From Aquarana catesbeiana (lineage: Eukaryota; Chordata; Amphibia; Anura; Ranidae), in NCBI RefSeq assembly GCF_042186555.1, contig NC_133327.1, forward strand, positions 331,832,495 to 331,896,494: 64,000 nucleotides of DNA, written 5' to 3'. The notes under the pieces were generated by a model. It saw nothing but the letters and a program-made list of their open reading frames with translations. It searched no databases and had not been told where the DNA came from. The first letter of the stretch is position 1. The number at the start of each line of letters is the position of its first letter. The translations under genes were made by a program, and so were the position numbers. This document shows positions 12,040 to 22,439 of this stretch, in pieces.

Positions 12040-12683
12040 ACGATCAGGCACATCAGCCTGTCAACAGCTGACACATCAGCCCGTCAACAGCTGGCACAGC
12101 AGCCCGTCAACAGCTGGCACATCAGCCGCCCACCATCATCAGGCACATCTGCCTGCCATCATCAGGCACATCTGCCCGCCAATCATCAGGCACATCTGCC
12201 CACCAATCATCAGGCACATCTGCCCGCCAACATCAGGCATATTTGCCGCCCACCATCAGGCACATCTGCCGCCCGCCATCAGGCACATCTGCTGCCCGCC
12301 ATCAGGCACATCTGCCGCCCACCATCAGGCACATCTGTCGCCCACCATCTGACACATTTTCTGCCCACCATCTGACACATCTGCCGCCCGCCAACATCTG
12401 GCACATCTGCCACCTGCCAACATCTGACACATCTGCTGCCCGCCATCTGGCACATCTGCCACTCGCCATCTGGCACATCTGCCCCCCGCCATCTGCCCAC
12501 GATCAGGCACATCTGCCCGCCAACATCAGGCACATCTGCCCGCCAACATCAGGCACATCTAGCCACCCACCATCTGGCACAGCCGCCCACCATCTGGCAC
12601 ATCTGCCGCCCGCCATCTGACACATCTGCCGCCTTCCATCTGACACATCTGCCACCCGCAATCTGGCACATCTGCCCGCCAAC
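12040..12683. repeat. GC-rich satellite (~21-24 bp units) upstream of piggyBac transposase
   Basis: About 28 variants of CATCTGCCGCCCACCATCAGG run head to tail up to the transposase start codon. Variants differ in ATCAGGCAC versus ATCTGGCAC or ATCTGACAC. The array gives long open frames of His/Pro/Ser or Met/Arg/Cys/Asp composition on both strands that are not genes. Its position directly 5' of the transposase resembles the arrangement in the hAT at 33-41 kb. Confidence 0.85.
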
Positions 12684-14669
12684 ATGACGAAAAGTTCTTA
12701 CAGTGCAGAGGAGGCTCTCCAAATACTCCAGAGTATGTTGGATGAGAGTAGCGGGGAATTCTCTCCGTCAGACTCGGATAGCGACTATGAGCCAGTGGAA
12801 AGCAGTGGCTCAGAGAGAACAGAGGAAGATAGAATCCTAACAAGGAGAATCAGAAGAAATGAGCAGGATGAGACGTTCACCAGCAGTGTAGCACTCCAGG
12901 GCATCCACCAGCAGGCATCCACCAGCAGCGCATCACTCCAGGATGATATGCAGGCATCCACCAGCAGCCCAGCACTCCAGGATGATATGCAGGCATCCAC
13001 CAGTAGTGCAGCACTCCAGGGCATCCACCAGCAGGCATCCACCAGCAGTGCAGAACTCCAGGATAGGCAGGCATCCACCAGCAGTTCTGCAACCTTCCTA
13101 GAAGATAGGCCAGATGCTGGCAACGGATCCCATCAATGAGGCAGTGCCCATACTAGCCTCCCAGATGTTCTACTGTATCCAACATGGCTGCCCGATACGT
13201 CAGTAGAACCTGTAATTCCCCTTTTTACAGCCCAGCCAGGCCCTCAGATGCAGATGGAAAATGTAACCCCACTTTATTATTTTCATTTATTTTTTACCAA
13301 TGATCTCCTAACCTACATTGTGGAGCAATGTAATCTATATGCCAGCCAACATATAGCCAACAATCCAAGTTCTTCATATGCCCGTCCTCTTGTTTGGAAA
13401 CCCCTCACCATGGAAGAATTTAAAATTTTCCTTGGCCTAACCCTCAACATGGGGCTGACAAAAAAAATGAACTCCATTCCTACTGGTCTACCCAACCTAT
13501 CCACCACATGCCGGTCTATTCGTCATTGATGCCCAGAACCCGTTATGAGATGATTATGAGATTTTTACACTTCAATAACAATGCCCAATGCCTCCCTTGA
13601 AATTATCCCAGTTACGATAAATTATTCAAAATTTGGCCCCTAATCAATTTTTTTTGTGCCAGCTTCAAGGAGATGTTTACCCCTGATAGAAATATTTGTG
13701 TAGATGAATCCCTAGTACACTTCACCGGAAGACTCGGAATAAAACAATACCTCCCCAGTAAAAGAGCCAGACGTGGGGTAAAATTTTATAAGGCATGTGA
13801 CAGGGCCACGGGTTACACATATGACTTTATGATTTATGAGGGAAAAGACAGACAGCTAAACCCCCCTGGATGCCCTACCTACATGGGAACAAGTGGCAAA
13901 ATCGTCTGGCAGCTGATCCAACCATTACTTGGGAAAGGTTAGCACCTATATGTAGACAATTTCTACACTAGTCTCCCACTTTTTCGCCATTTGTACTTAA
14001 AGAACACTGTGGCCTGTGGGACAGCACGGACCAACCGCAAAGGCTTCCCACAGAGATTGGTCACCAAGAAATTGAAGCAAGGTGAAATGGCCAGTATGCG
14101 GACTGAAAAGGCACTAGCAGTGAAGTGGAGAGATAAAAAAAGATGTCTACATCCTTTCCACAATACATAATGACACCTTGGTGGAACTTCAGAGAAGAAG
14201 AGGCCCCATACAGAAGCCAAAATGTGTGCATGAGTACAACCTATACATGGGGGTGGATATGAATGACCAGATGATGCAGCCCTACTTGGCTACCAGGAGA
14301 TCACTATTTTGGTACAAGAAAGTCGCCATTTATTTGATGCAACTTGCCCTATTCAATTCATATATAATTTTTTCTAAGTGCACCCAAAGTTCCCTAACCT
14401 ATCTAAAATTCCAAGAAGACGTTGTCACAGCCCTTCTCTATCTCCAAGGCCAAGCCCCTCAACTAATTCGCTCCGATTCATTAGCCAGACTCCATGAAAG
14501 GCACTTTCCCGAAATCCTCCCTCTTACCCAAACAGGTCGCAAACCCCCCAAAAAATGTGTGTGTTCAAATAGAGGAATTCGCCATGACACCCGATACTAC
14601 TGTCCCCAATGTCCCTCCCAGCCAGGCCTCTGTATTGGAATGTGCTATCGTACTTCACTACACCATTAG
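12684..14669 (+). pseudogene. piggyBac transposase (PGBD-type), disrupted
   Basis: The start MTKSSYSAEEALQIL is followed by an acidic Ser-rich N-terminus with tandem QASTSS..ALQ repeats (12895-13095). The DDE_Tnp_1_7 core follows: CVDESLVHF with the first catalytic Asp (about 13700), YVDNFYTS with the second (about 13957), and GVDMNDQMMQPYL with the third (about 14250). The C-terminus keeps the cysteine-rich zinc-binding tail CxxC...HDTRYYCPQCPSQPGLC. The protein would cut and paste at TTAA sites. It is inactive: there is a stop at 13137-13139, frame changes near 13490 and 14150, and TAG at about 13940 just before the second Asp. Recognisable length is close to the family's usual 550-650 residues. 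Confidence 0.85.
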
Positions 14670-14721
14670 TAAAGTGGAGATGATTTTTTTCCAGTTTCCA
14701 CTATCTGCCATTTCTGTGAAT

Positions 14722-15300
14722 GACCCAGACTGTTAATAACTATGCCTCTGCCAAACATGTTTCTGCCTTCAACGTGAATTGACCCGGACTGTTAACGACT
14801 ATGCCTCTGCCAAACATGTTTCTGCCTACAACGTGAATTGACCCGGACTGTTAACGACTATGCCTCTGCCAAACATGTTTCTGCCTTCAAAATGAATTGA
14901 CCCAGACTGTTAAATGACCATGCTTTTGCCTGGCTCCTGAACTGATCATTTGCCCTGCCACTGTACAGCACAGGGGTCTCACATATGTGAGGGGCTCCAG
15001 AAAAGGTTTTCCGAGTGGAGAAAACATTTTTCTTCGGGTTTTTAGTTTTCTCACATTAGGGTCTGGAGACTCTGAGGCTTCGTAGAGATTTGGGTGGGAA
15101 GAAGCCTCTACCCCTGTCCTCAGGTCTTACCTGACCAAGGCCCAATGTACAAAGTGCTGCCTGCTGCCACCTGAACTGGTCATGCCTCTGCCTGCCACAT
15201 GACCTTACCATGCCTTTGCCTGCCACATGAACTGGCCATGCCTTTGCCTGCCACCTGGACTGGCCATGCCTATGCCTGTTACCTGCACTGCCTGCTAAAC
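14722..15300. repeat. 59-bp and ~32-bp tandem repeats, piggyBac 3' region
   Basis: A 59-bp unit starting GACCCAGACTGTTAATAACT begins at 14722, 14781, 14840 and 14899. Further right (15170-15300) a shorter unit containing GCCATGCCTTTGCCTGCCAC repeats about four times. Both lie between the transposase stop and the right end of the piggyBac element. Confidence 0.75.
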
Positions 15301-15519
15301 CTTGGACTGTACTGAACCATGTTCATACTTTTCCATATCTGTCTGCTGCCTGGACAATTCCTGGACATTTCCTTTGGCTGTCTGGACAAATGCTTTGACT
15401 GCTCTGGAACGGTATTCCTGCCTGCTAAAACCACAGGTGAGCTTTTTTTTTATCTTTTGCTCAGCAGAATGTATTTTGGGGTGTAATTCTTGGTGTGTAC
15501 ATGCTATGTGTTAGAAGCC

Positions 15520-16440
15520 TGGAGGTGCTACTTGCATGTTGGGCCTCTGTATGTGGCCAGGTAGTGGAAAAGTCTCACACATGGGGTATCACCATACTCA
15601 GGATGAGTAGCAGAATGTATTTTGGGGTGTCATTTTGGCTATGTACATGCTATGTGTAAGAAAGATCTTCTAAATTGACAAATAGGTTTTCATTTTCTTT
15701 CCACATTTTCCAAAAACTTGTGGAAAGAAATGACATGTTCAAAAGACTCATTATGCCTCATAGAATATACATTGGGTTGTTTTATTTCCAAATTGGGGTC
15801 ATTTTGTGGGTAATTCCATTGTCCTGGTGCTTCAGGGCCTTCAAAAATGTGATAGGTACTCAGGAAATGAAATGTGTAATTTATGCCTTTAGAACGCCTG
15901 ATGGTGCTATATGGATGTTGGGCCTCTGTATGTGGCCAGGCTGTGGAAAAGTCTCACACATGGGGTATTGCCATACTCAGGATGAATAGCAGAATGTATT
16001 TTGGGGTGTCATTTTGGCTATGTGCATGCTATGTGTTAGAAAGATCTTCTAAATTGACAACTTTGTGAGAAAAAATAGGTTTTCATTTTCTTTCCACATT
16101 TTCCAAAAACTTGTGGAAAGAAATGACATGTTCGAAAGACTCATTATGCCTCATAGAATATACATTGGGTTGTTTTCTTTCCAAAATGGGGTCATTTTGT
16201 GGGTAATTACATTGTCCTGGTGCTCCAGGGCCTTTAAAAATGTGATAGGTACTCAGGAAATGAAATGTGTAATTTATGCCTTTAGAACGCCTGATGGTGC
16301 TATATGGATGTTTGGCCTCTGTATGTGGTCAGGCTGTGGAAAAGTCTCACACATGGGGTATCGCCATACTCAGGACGAATAGCAGAATGTATTTTGGGGT
16401 GTAATTGCAATTATGTCTGCACCGTGTGTGAGAAATAACT
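15520..16440. repeat. ~380-bp tandem duplication, piggyBac 3' region
   Basis: The segment beginning TCTTCTAAATTGACA at 15666 recurs at 16045 with only a few differences (including a short GTGAGAAAAA insertion). A partial further copy lies before 15666 (GCAGAATGTATTTTGGGGTG at about 15468, 15609, 15989 and 16383). The same repeat family forms the remnant at 55220-56891, so it belongs to the element rather than to the locus. Confidence 0.75.
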
Positions 16441-17071
16441 TGTAAATATGACAATTTAGTGAGGAAAAAAAATATATATATTTCTTAATTTTCCAAAGCA
16501 TTGTGGGGAAAAAATTTCAACTTAAAAAAATTCACTATGCCTCTTACTAAATACCTCAGATTGTCTTCTTTCCAAAAAGTTATTGTACTGTCCTGACATT
16601 TTAGGGCCTCAAGAACTGAGATCAGTGCATTAGGCGATCAGTGCATTAGGATTGATACATTTTCAATAATGCGTAGCATGGCTTGTAGACTCTATAATTT
16701 TCAGACAAACCAATGATCATACAATTATCAGGATTTTTTTACCAAAGACATGTGGTAGAATACATTTTTGCCTAAATTTTCGACAAAATTTTATTTTTTT
16801 TGGTTTCTTTTAAAAGAGAAAGTAGAAAATTTTGTTTTTTTTTTTCAAAATATTCGCTCTTTTTTAGCATATATCACAAATAATAAAAAATGAAGTGGTG
16901 AATAAATATCACCAAAAGAAAGCTCTATTTGTGTGAACAAAATGATAAAAATTTCATTTGGGTACAGTGTAGCATGACTGAGTAATTGTCATTCAAAGTG
17001 AGAGAGCACCGAAAGCTGAAAATTGGTCTGGGAAGGAAGGGGGTGAAAGTGCCCAGTATTGAGGTGGTTAA

Positions 17072-20063
17072 AAATAATTGAATCATTTAATCTCATTATT
17101 GTTGTAATCAATTATTTTTACAATAGATTTTATCTCCATTATCAATCTTTACTGATGATTCTAAGACAAAATTTCATAGTCCCCCTCTTTATCCTGTGAC
17201 TAAATTAAATCTTGTAAAAGAATAATCTTACCATTTTTTTCTTAACACTGACAATTGCTTTCATTTTGTAAAAGAACACTAATTTAGGTTGGGCTTTCCT
17301 AAATATTCTATTTCTGAAAGAAATTTGATCATTTTGAAGTAGATTCTTTTTCAGAACCAACCATGCCTCTCATACAGTATGATTGAATGAACCACACATG
17401 CTCTGTCACTCCGACTGCTAAACAAACACATGGCAGTCTTAAGTTCATCTTTCATTGCAGACACATATACAGAAAGTTGATATTGTTCCATTGTACCAAT
17501 ATTTAGTGCTATCTATATAAGCACAGGAAATTCTTTCACGATAAATGTCCACTAAAAGTTGAAAAAGTGACTTTTTCATGATTAATTTACACAACTGTGG
17601 CTCTATCATACTGCATCTTTTTAGTCACCATGTATTTATATCCCACTTCAACTGACCTTCCGTTTAAAAATCCAATTGCCACTAGACAAAGCTGTGTGTA
17701 TTGACACCTCCTGTTTTCCTTGTAATAACACCTTTAGTGTAACATAAGATGTTTTCAAAACAAATGGTGCAAAACCCACAATGTGTCTCACCTGTAGCAT
17801 TGGACAATACACTCCTAACACATTTTTTTTTTTTAAATACCAATGAAATTGTCTCATCACCCACATACACTTGAATGTAAAAGAGAGAGAGAGATCTCTA
17901 TATTAATCAACAATACTACATTAATGTGGGCTTTCTTTAGATCTTCAAATGATTGTATACAATTTCTCTCTTGTTATTAAAAATATTTGCCCTATATCCT
18001 CAGTAAGCCTTTATAATTCATTATAATTTGCCCAGACAGATACTTTGTCTGCGAAAATCTCAATGAACTCTCGAAAAAAGTTAGTAAGGCCCAAAAAATC
18101 TTTTTTCCAAAAACAATGACTTTAGTAATACCTTTTAAATATGTATTTTTTTTTTTCTCATCCATGAACCCTCTTCCAGGTATCTGGAAGATTTAACACA
18201 AAAATTTGTCGTGCTCTGATCCACAGAAGTGAAAACTGTCATGGCATGACTGACCAGTCTGTGTAACTGGATCTGCATTTTTCTGTTGGTAGTACATTCC
18301 TTACATGTCACATACTCTTCAGAGAATGATCTGTTACTGTCAGTCTTAGCTACCATGCTTTGTATCCCCTTCACTATACAATTCATCAACAATCTTGTTT
18401 CTCATTTTATAATGTTTAACCTTTTTACCACTTTTTAAACATATTTTGTTTGTACAGCTGCCAAAAATCATGTACATTACATTATAATATGACTTTCCTG
18501 ATTATAGTAATGACAAAAAATTGTTTAGAGGACAATCTCGTGAAACTCACAGATTGGGTCCTGCCCATGAACTGCAATTGGCCATTTCCCCGAGAAATAC
18601 TCCTCCCCCAACCAAAGTTCTTACTTTTACCAGAAATACTCATTTACAAAGAATTTTAACAATTGTTTTTTTTTTTACATTTTTTTTTAGATTAAACAAA
18701 ACTTTCATATTTTAATATTTTCTCTGGGTAGCCTTAAGTAAATTAGAACAATCTACCACTTTTAATTTAATAACCAAATCCAAGTTTGGAATTTTTTGTA
18801 AAAATTGCTCAATCCTTAACTTATTATTTCCTGCAACCAAATCTGTAGGATTTTTGTAAAACACTAAACACCATGTTGTTTTCCATTATCTCAATTTCAT
18901 ACAGTTCTTTCCTTAATCTTAATCAATAGTTTTTTCTCTGAAAACTTTGTTCTGCCCCCCTTTATGTGTTTTAGAATGACCACGTGTAATAACACATTTT
19001 CTGTTGTTCAGCGCTTAAATATTCATTAACATTTACATGCAGCATTAAATTTAGTTTCCTTATTAAAGAACTTCTTAACTAATTAATTACCTTACTACTG
19101 CATGTATTCCTGTATTTCATATATATGGAATGTATCAATTCCCGATAGTACAGGGACATACTTCTGAGCCTTGAGATGTTAACCGTCCCATGTTATCCTT
19201 TTATATAAACAAACACACTCATCCCTTAATTAGTATGATAGTCCTGTGTACACTTATAAAAAAAAAACAAGACATGAATAATGTCCATTAACTTTGTCTG
19301 TTGCTCATTGCCTTTTCTTTTATTCGTTGCTTTTTCTTGGAAGAATATTGTCCTTATCTTTTTTTTTTTTCTTTGAAGAATAATTTTCTTGTAGCTTTTG
19401 CCTTGTTCCTTGAAGTGTGTCCTGTAGTGTTTGCCTGTTGTTCTTTCTTTGCCTTTGTCCTTGGACCATCCATCTTCAAATATCAAAATCTGACTTTCAT
19501 ATTAGCTCACCCAAAGAGTACATCTGCCCAATGCACCTACAATGGTGGCTTTTTTAAATAACGTTCCTGTTTCAACATTTATTTTTCTTCTTGGGCAACA
19601 ACCCAATATTTTCTTATGTGAGACTTTCTCACCTTCTTAGGAACTAACCTTGGCAAAAATCCCCACGTACGTAACGTTACGTTTTTACAAACAAAGCCAT
19701 GGATTTCCAGGATAACTTGAAGCATACCGTTCAATTGGCCTTGACAATCAACCTCATAGGCTGGGTCTTTTTTTTTACTTCGTACATAGTTGCAAACTTT
19801 GGCTAGAGGTGAGAAAAACAAACAGAGAAAAAACTCACCCTCGGCAGTAGAACTAAAATACTGGAGTCAAGATTAATAGTCATCTTTTACTGGACTGTTG
19901 TCCACATCTGATGCAACAAAAACGCCTCTTGGTTGATAGGTTCTGAACCGTCTTTTTCTCGAGACTTGAATGTTCACAAAACTGCGCTAATCTCTCCCCC
20001 CCAAGCAAGGATCGAGATTTCCGTAAAAATTGAGAAATGACGGAAGTGTCTGACTCGCCTAAT
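17072..20063 (-). other. 5' internal part of BA, heavily decayed
   Basis: Between LTR and piggyBac, minus strand. The first bases after the 5' LTR read ATTAGGCGAGTCAGACACTTCC; a primer-binding site should lie here and GGCGAG is reminiscent of a tRNA 3' end, but I could not assign a tRNA. No gag frame survives. The recognisable piece is the RT-like segment annotated separately. Confidence 0.4.
17640..18392 (-). pseudogene. Retroelement pol remnant (RT thumb to RNase H region)
   Basis: Minus-strand frames contain, in order, a palm-like NFCVKSSRYL (about 18200), a thumb-like stretch reading LGLTNFFREF (about 18080), and further fragments to 17650. The middle motif resembles the conserved FLGLxNFxRxFI segment after the catalytic palm in retroviral and Gypsy polymerases. 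Order and orientation agree with the LTRs of BA. The YXDD box is not visible and every frame is broken by stops and shifts, so the element class (retrovirus-like or Gypsy-like) cannot be fixed. Confidence 0.45.
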
Positions 20064-20753
20064 TGAAGACTGTAATAATAACTAGTATTCTTCTATCTCA
20101 AGGGCAATTCTGGATGAATAGCATTCCAAAAGTCTTTGTGTAAATATGTCTGTGTCATCTCTCCTAGTGGGTGTGTGAAGGAGAAGTGTGTCTGTCTTTA
20201 TCTAGGGCCGCATCTCCACCAAAATGTTAGGAATTTGTTCCATAGTAGAAATTGTAGAATCCTTAGTTCGTACAATACTTCAAGAAAAGTTGATATTCTT
20301 CAGAAAGATAAGCAAAGACAAGACTTACATAATGACAGTTGGTAACATATGGTAAGGTGAAGGCTTCAAATTGAGGAAGAGGTATCAGATGTTAAATTCT
20401 CCTCCATAGTGTAAGGTTCCTTCCCTCTCTTCCTCCCTTTCTACTTTCCATTCAACCCTCTTGGATTCTTATACTGTTTCATAATGTTATGTCAGCATTT
20501 CGCTAGAGTAACACCCATTCTTGCATATATGCTTATATGGCTTCAGTCTATAGTTAAGTTACATAACTCCACAAATTGTCCTGACATAGTAACTCAGAAG
20601 AGAAGTACCTACAGGGCAAACCCACTTCTCTCTGTCCTCTATCAGCAACCTTCAGAAACCAACAATACAATTACATTATAACATTCATTTGTTTCATATA
20701 TTTTTCAGAAACTTTTATCACTTAAAATAGTAATAAACTCAAAATCTCTAACA
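20064..20753 (-). repeat. 5' LTR of element BA
   Basis: Plus strand TGAAGACTGTAATAATAAC at the left and AAAATCTCTAACA at the right; pairs with 10313-10999 in direct orientation. In element orientation it starts TGTTAGAGATTTTGAG. Target duplication AGCCA follows at 20754-20758. Confidence 0.8.
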
Positions 20754-20758
20754 AGCCA

Positions 20759-21148
20759 TTTCTGACTTCTTAGTACCCCTGCAGGCACAACAGGTACTTC
20801 CTCACTGTTGCCAGGGGTGACTGTAAACATTTTTAAACAGGAACCTGGGCTTGCAAAAAAAGACTTTTGACCAGTAGCACTATCACCAGCTATGTTCCAC
20901 AACCTAGGACAAGAAAAGATTCCATGCCCCAGTTGACCACATTCCAGGCATGGTACATTTTTGCACATGTCTTTAGTGGGACGCTGCTCCACATCGCCAA
21001 TGTATCTCCTCCTTAACACTCGATCTCTCGTTGCCATGGGAGACTGCACTCTCCCATCAGAACTTTGCTTCACATTTTTCACAATAGCTACTGTTTTAAC
21101 TGCAGCAGCATTGCCAAGGGCAACAACATGTACTTCCCCTTTAACTGG
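20759..21148 (-). pseudogene. gag-like frame of LTR element X with CCHC zinc knuckle
   Basis: The minus-strand frame carries CLECGQLGHGIFSC (20950-20909), a C-x2-C-x4-H-x4-C knuckle typical of retroelement nucleocapsids and expected to bind RNA. Basic residues precede it (RVLRRRY). The frame stays open up to the BA insertion at 20758 and resumes in phase at 10307. Its upstream side ends abruptly near 21148, where the sequence changes to hAT-derived repeat, so the N-terminus is missing and the open frame that continues to 21271 is partly translated hAT DNA. Confidence 0.6.
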
Positions 21149-21985
21149 TCTGGTATGGATTTTGGGGGGACCCCTACGCCATTTTTTTAAAAAATTTGGC
21201 ACAGTATTCCCCTTAATTTCCATATCAGACCTGAAGGCCCTGGTATGGAATTTAGGGGGACCCCCACACATTTTTTTTATTTTGGTTCAGGGTTCCCCTT
21301 AATATTCATACCAGACCCAAAGTCCCTGGTAATGGATTGGGGGACCCATGTTCTTTTTTTCAATGAATTTTATCTATATTGCCGAGACCCGACAATTCAT
21401 TACAGCTGCGATCAGTTTTGAATGACAATTTTTCCTTAAGAAATATACTTTAACCACTTTGCAGGAATACTGTAGACCAGTGTTTCTCAACTCCAGTCCT
21501 CAAGGCGCCCCAACAGGTCATGTTTTCAGGCTCTCCATTATTTTGCACAGGGGATTTAATCAGTTTCACTGCCTTAGTAATTACCACAGTTGTTTGAACC
21601 TGAGGGAAATCCTGAAAACATGACCCGTTGGTGCGCCTTGAGGACTGGAGTTGAGAAACACTGCTATAGACACCCCCCCAGGCATGACATTTTAAGGAAT
21701 ATTTCATTTTTATTGTTTCACTTTAGGCATTAAAAAAATCACTGCTCCCGAAAAAATGGACATTTAAAAAAAAATTTTTTGCATTGATATATGTCCCCTG
21801 GGGCAGTACCCGAGTCCTCAAACACTTTTTATGATAATAACTTGCATATAAGCCTTTAAAATGAGTACTTTTGATTTTCCATGTTCGTGTCCCATAGACT
21901 TTAATGGTGTTCACATGTTCTGCCAAATTTGTTGCCTTTTGTTTGCAAGTTCTGGTGCGAACCAAACCGGGGGGTGTTCATCCCT
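21149..21985 (-). mobile_element. Fragment of Ac-type hAT (same family as 33-41 kb element)
   Basis: Read on the minus strand from 21985, TAGGGATGAACACCCCCCGG and the following ~340 bp match the left end of the hAT at 33347. The downstream 'GGTATGG...GGGGGACCC' spacer repeats at 21150-21370 match 33820-33910. The piece has one terminus and ends internally, without the transposase. It is inserted in the 5' LTR remnant of X directly after TTTTGAG. Confidence 0.7.
21478..21663. mobile_element. Small hAT MITE with perfect-looking inverted ends
   Basis: The left end CAGTGTTTCTCAACTCCAGT and the right end ACTGGAGTTGAGAAACACTG are exact inverse copies and continue as TCCTCAAGGCGC/GCGCCTTGAGGA. Flanking 8-mers CTGTAGAC (21470-21477) and CTATAGAC (21664-21671) differ by one base and form the 8-bp hAT target duplication. 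The 186-bp element lies inside the larger hAT fragment and is therefore younger. Confidence 0.85.
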
Positions 21986-21989
21986 ACTC

Positions 21990-22183
21990 AAAACCCAGAC
22001 CCATAACTGGGGATTTCATCCCACCCGGATCTCTAAGACATCCCCGGGCTCCAGGTCCCAAAGTGGACTTTACTAAATAATGAGGAAACTGAAAAGCCAG
22101 TTTCCTCCCAAACAAGCAAATACACTGGAGCCCCTCAACCTGCGTGGTTGAGAATCCCTGCTCCATACACTGGTGGGGTACCA

Positions 22184-22190
<7 letters not shown>
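21990..22190 (-). repeat. Truncated 5' LTR of element X
   Basis: About 200 bp aligned with 6757-6949, including the GGAAACTG...CAGTTTCC stem-loop and GGTACCACACTA near the outer end. The terminal ACTACA is replaced by an (AT)n run, and the inner side is interrupted by the hAT terminus at 21985. Confidence 0.6.

Positions 22191-22222
<32 letters not shown>
22186..22222. repeat. (AT)n microsatellite
   Basis: An uninterrupted AT dinucleotide run directly at the outer edge of the X LTR remnant, so the element's own end and target duplication cannot be read. Confidence 0.9.
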
Positions 22223-22227
<5 letters not shown>

Positions 22228-22439
22228 AAAACAGAATAAGACACACATCCATCTCACTACATACTATACTTGGTATGATGGATCGATATAATAAAAGTTC
22301 ATATAATAGCTGGTATCAAATTGCTCATCATATATTAATGCCAACATATCAAATTAAAAAAATTGTTTAACTTTATTGAAGATGTGAAAAAATATATACT
22401 GTACAGTATATACTGCATGTTCATGCTCATATTGACAAA

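Larger units (their letters stand above)
12021..17071 (+). mobile_element. piggyBac-family transposon with tandem arrays
   Basis: A plus-strand piggyBac transposase relic (12684-14669) is flanked by a GC-rich satellite on the left and by 59-bp and ~380-bp tandem repeats on the right. The right end GTGCCCAGTATTGAGGTGG ends at a TTAA (17068-17071). The same end, with few changes, closes another remnant at 56891. A TTAA followed by CCA lies at 12021-12026 and is taken as the left end, but the left inverted repeat is poorly matched, so that boundary is tentative. Confidence 0.7.
10313..20753 (-). mobile_element. LTR retroelement 'BA' inserted in X
   Basis: Two direct repeats of about 690 bp (10313-10999 and 20064-20753) bound an internal region in minus orientation. 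The outer ends are TG...CA on each LTR, and AGCCA occurs at 10308-10312 and 20754-20758, a 5-bp target duplication. A polypurine tract adjoins the lower LTR at 11000-11012. Removing the 5-kb piggyBac insertion leaves about 4 kb of internal sequence, too short for a complete gag-pol. RT/RNase H-like debris is visible at 17.6-18.4 kb. It is a defective provirus-like copy. Confidence 0.8.
6221..22190 (-). mobile_element. LTR element 'X' (gag-like only), minus strand, with nested insertions
   Basis: On the minus strand the order is: a 5' LTR remnant (about 22190-21990), a hAT fragment, a CCHC gag-like frame (21148-20759), element BA (10313-20753), the rest of the gag-like frame (10307-6964, with a Harbinger MITE), a polypurine tract, and a complete 3' LTR (6949-6221). 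The two LTR pieces share about 190 bp (6757-6949 against 21990-22190). Without the insertions the internal region is only about 3.3 kb, and I saw no reverse transcriptase, RNase H or integrase motif. X therefore looks like a non-autonomous gag-bearing LTR element or a deleted retroelement. Confidence 0.65.

Noticed and set aside
11918..12620. Plus- and minus-strand frames of 84-144 aa upstream of piggyBac
   Set aside because: They read the 21-24-bp satellite; open on both strands because the unit lacks stops.
17640..20063. Envelope-type frame in BA
   Set aside because: Short frames with Asn-X-Thr sites were considered, but an adjacent RT-thumb-like motif fits pol better and no membrane or fusion signature was seen.
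20759..21271. A 188-aa gene starting at 21271 with a zinc knuckle
   Set aside because: Residues upstream of about 21148 are translated hAT spacer repeat. Only the downstream part is gag-like, so the open frame is a chimera, not a gene with that start.
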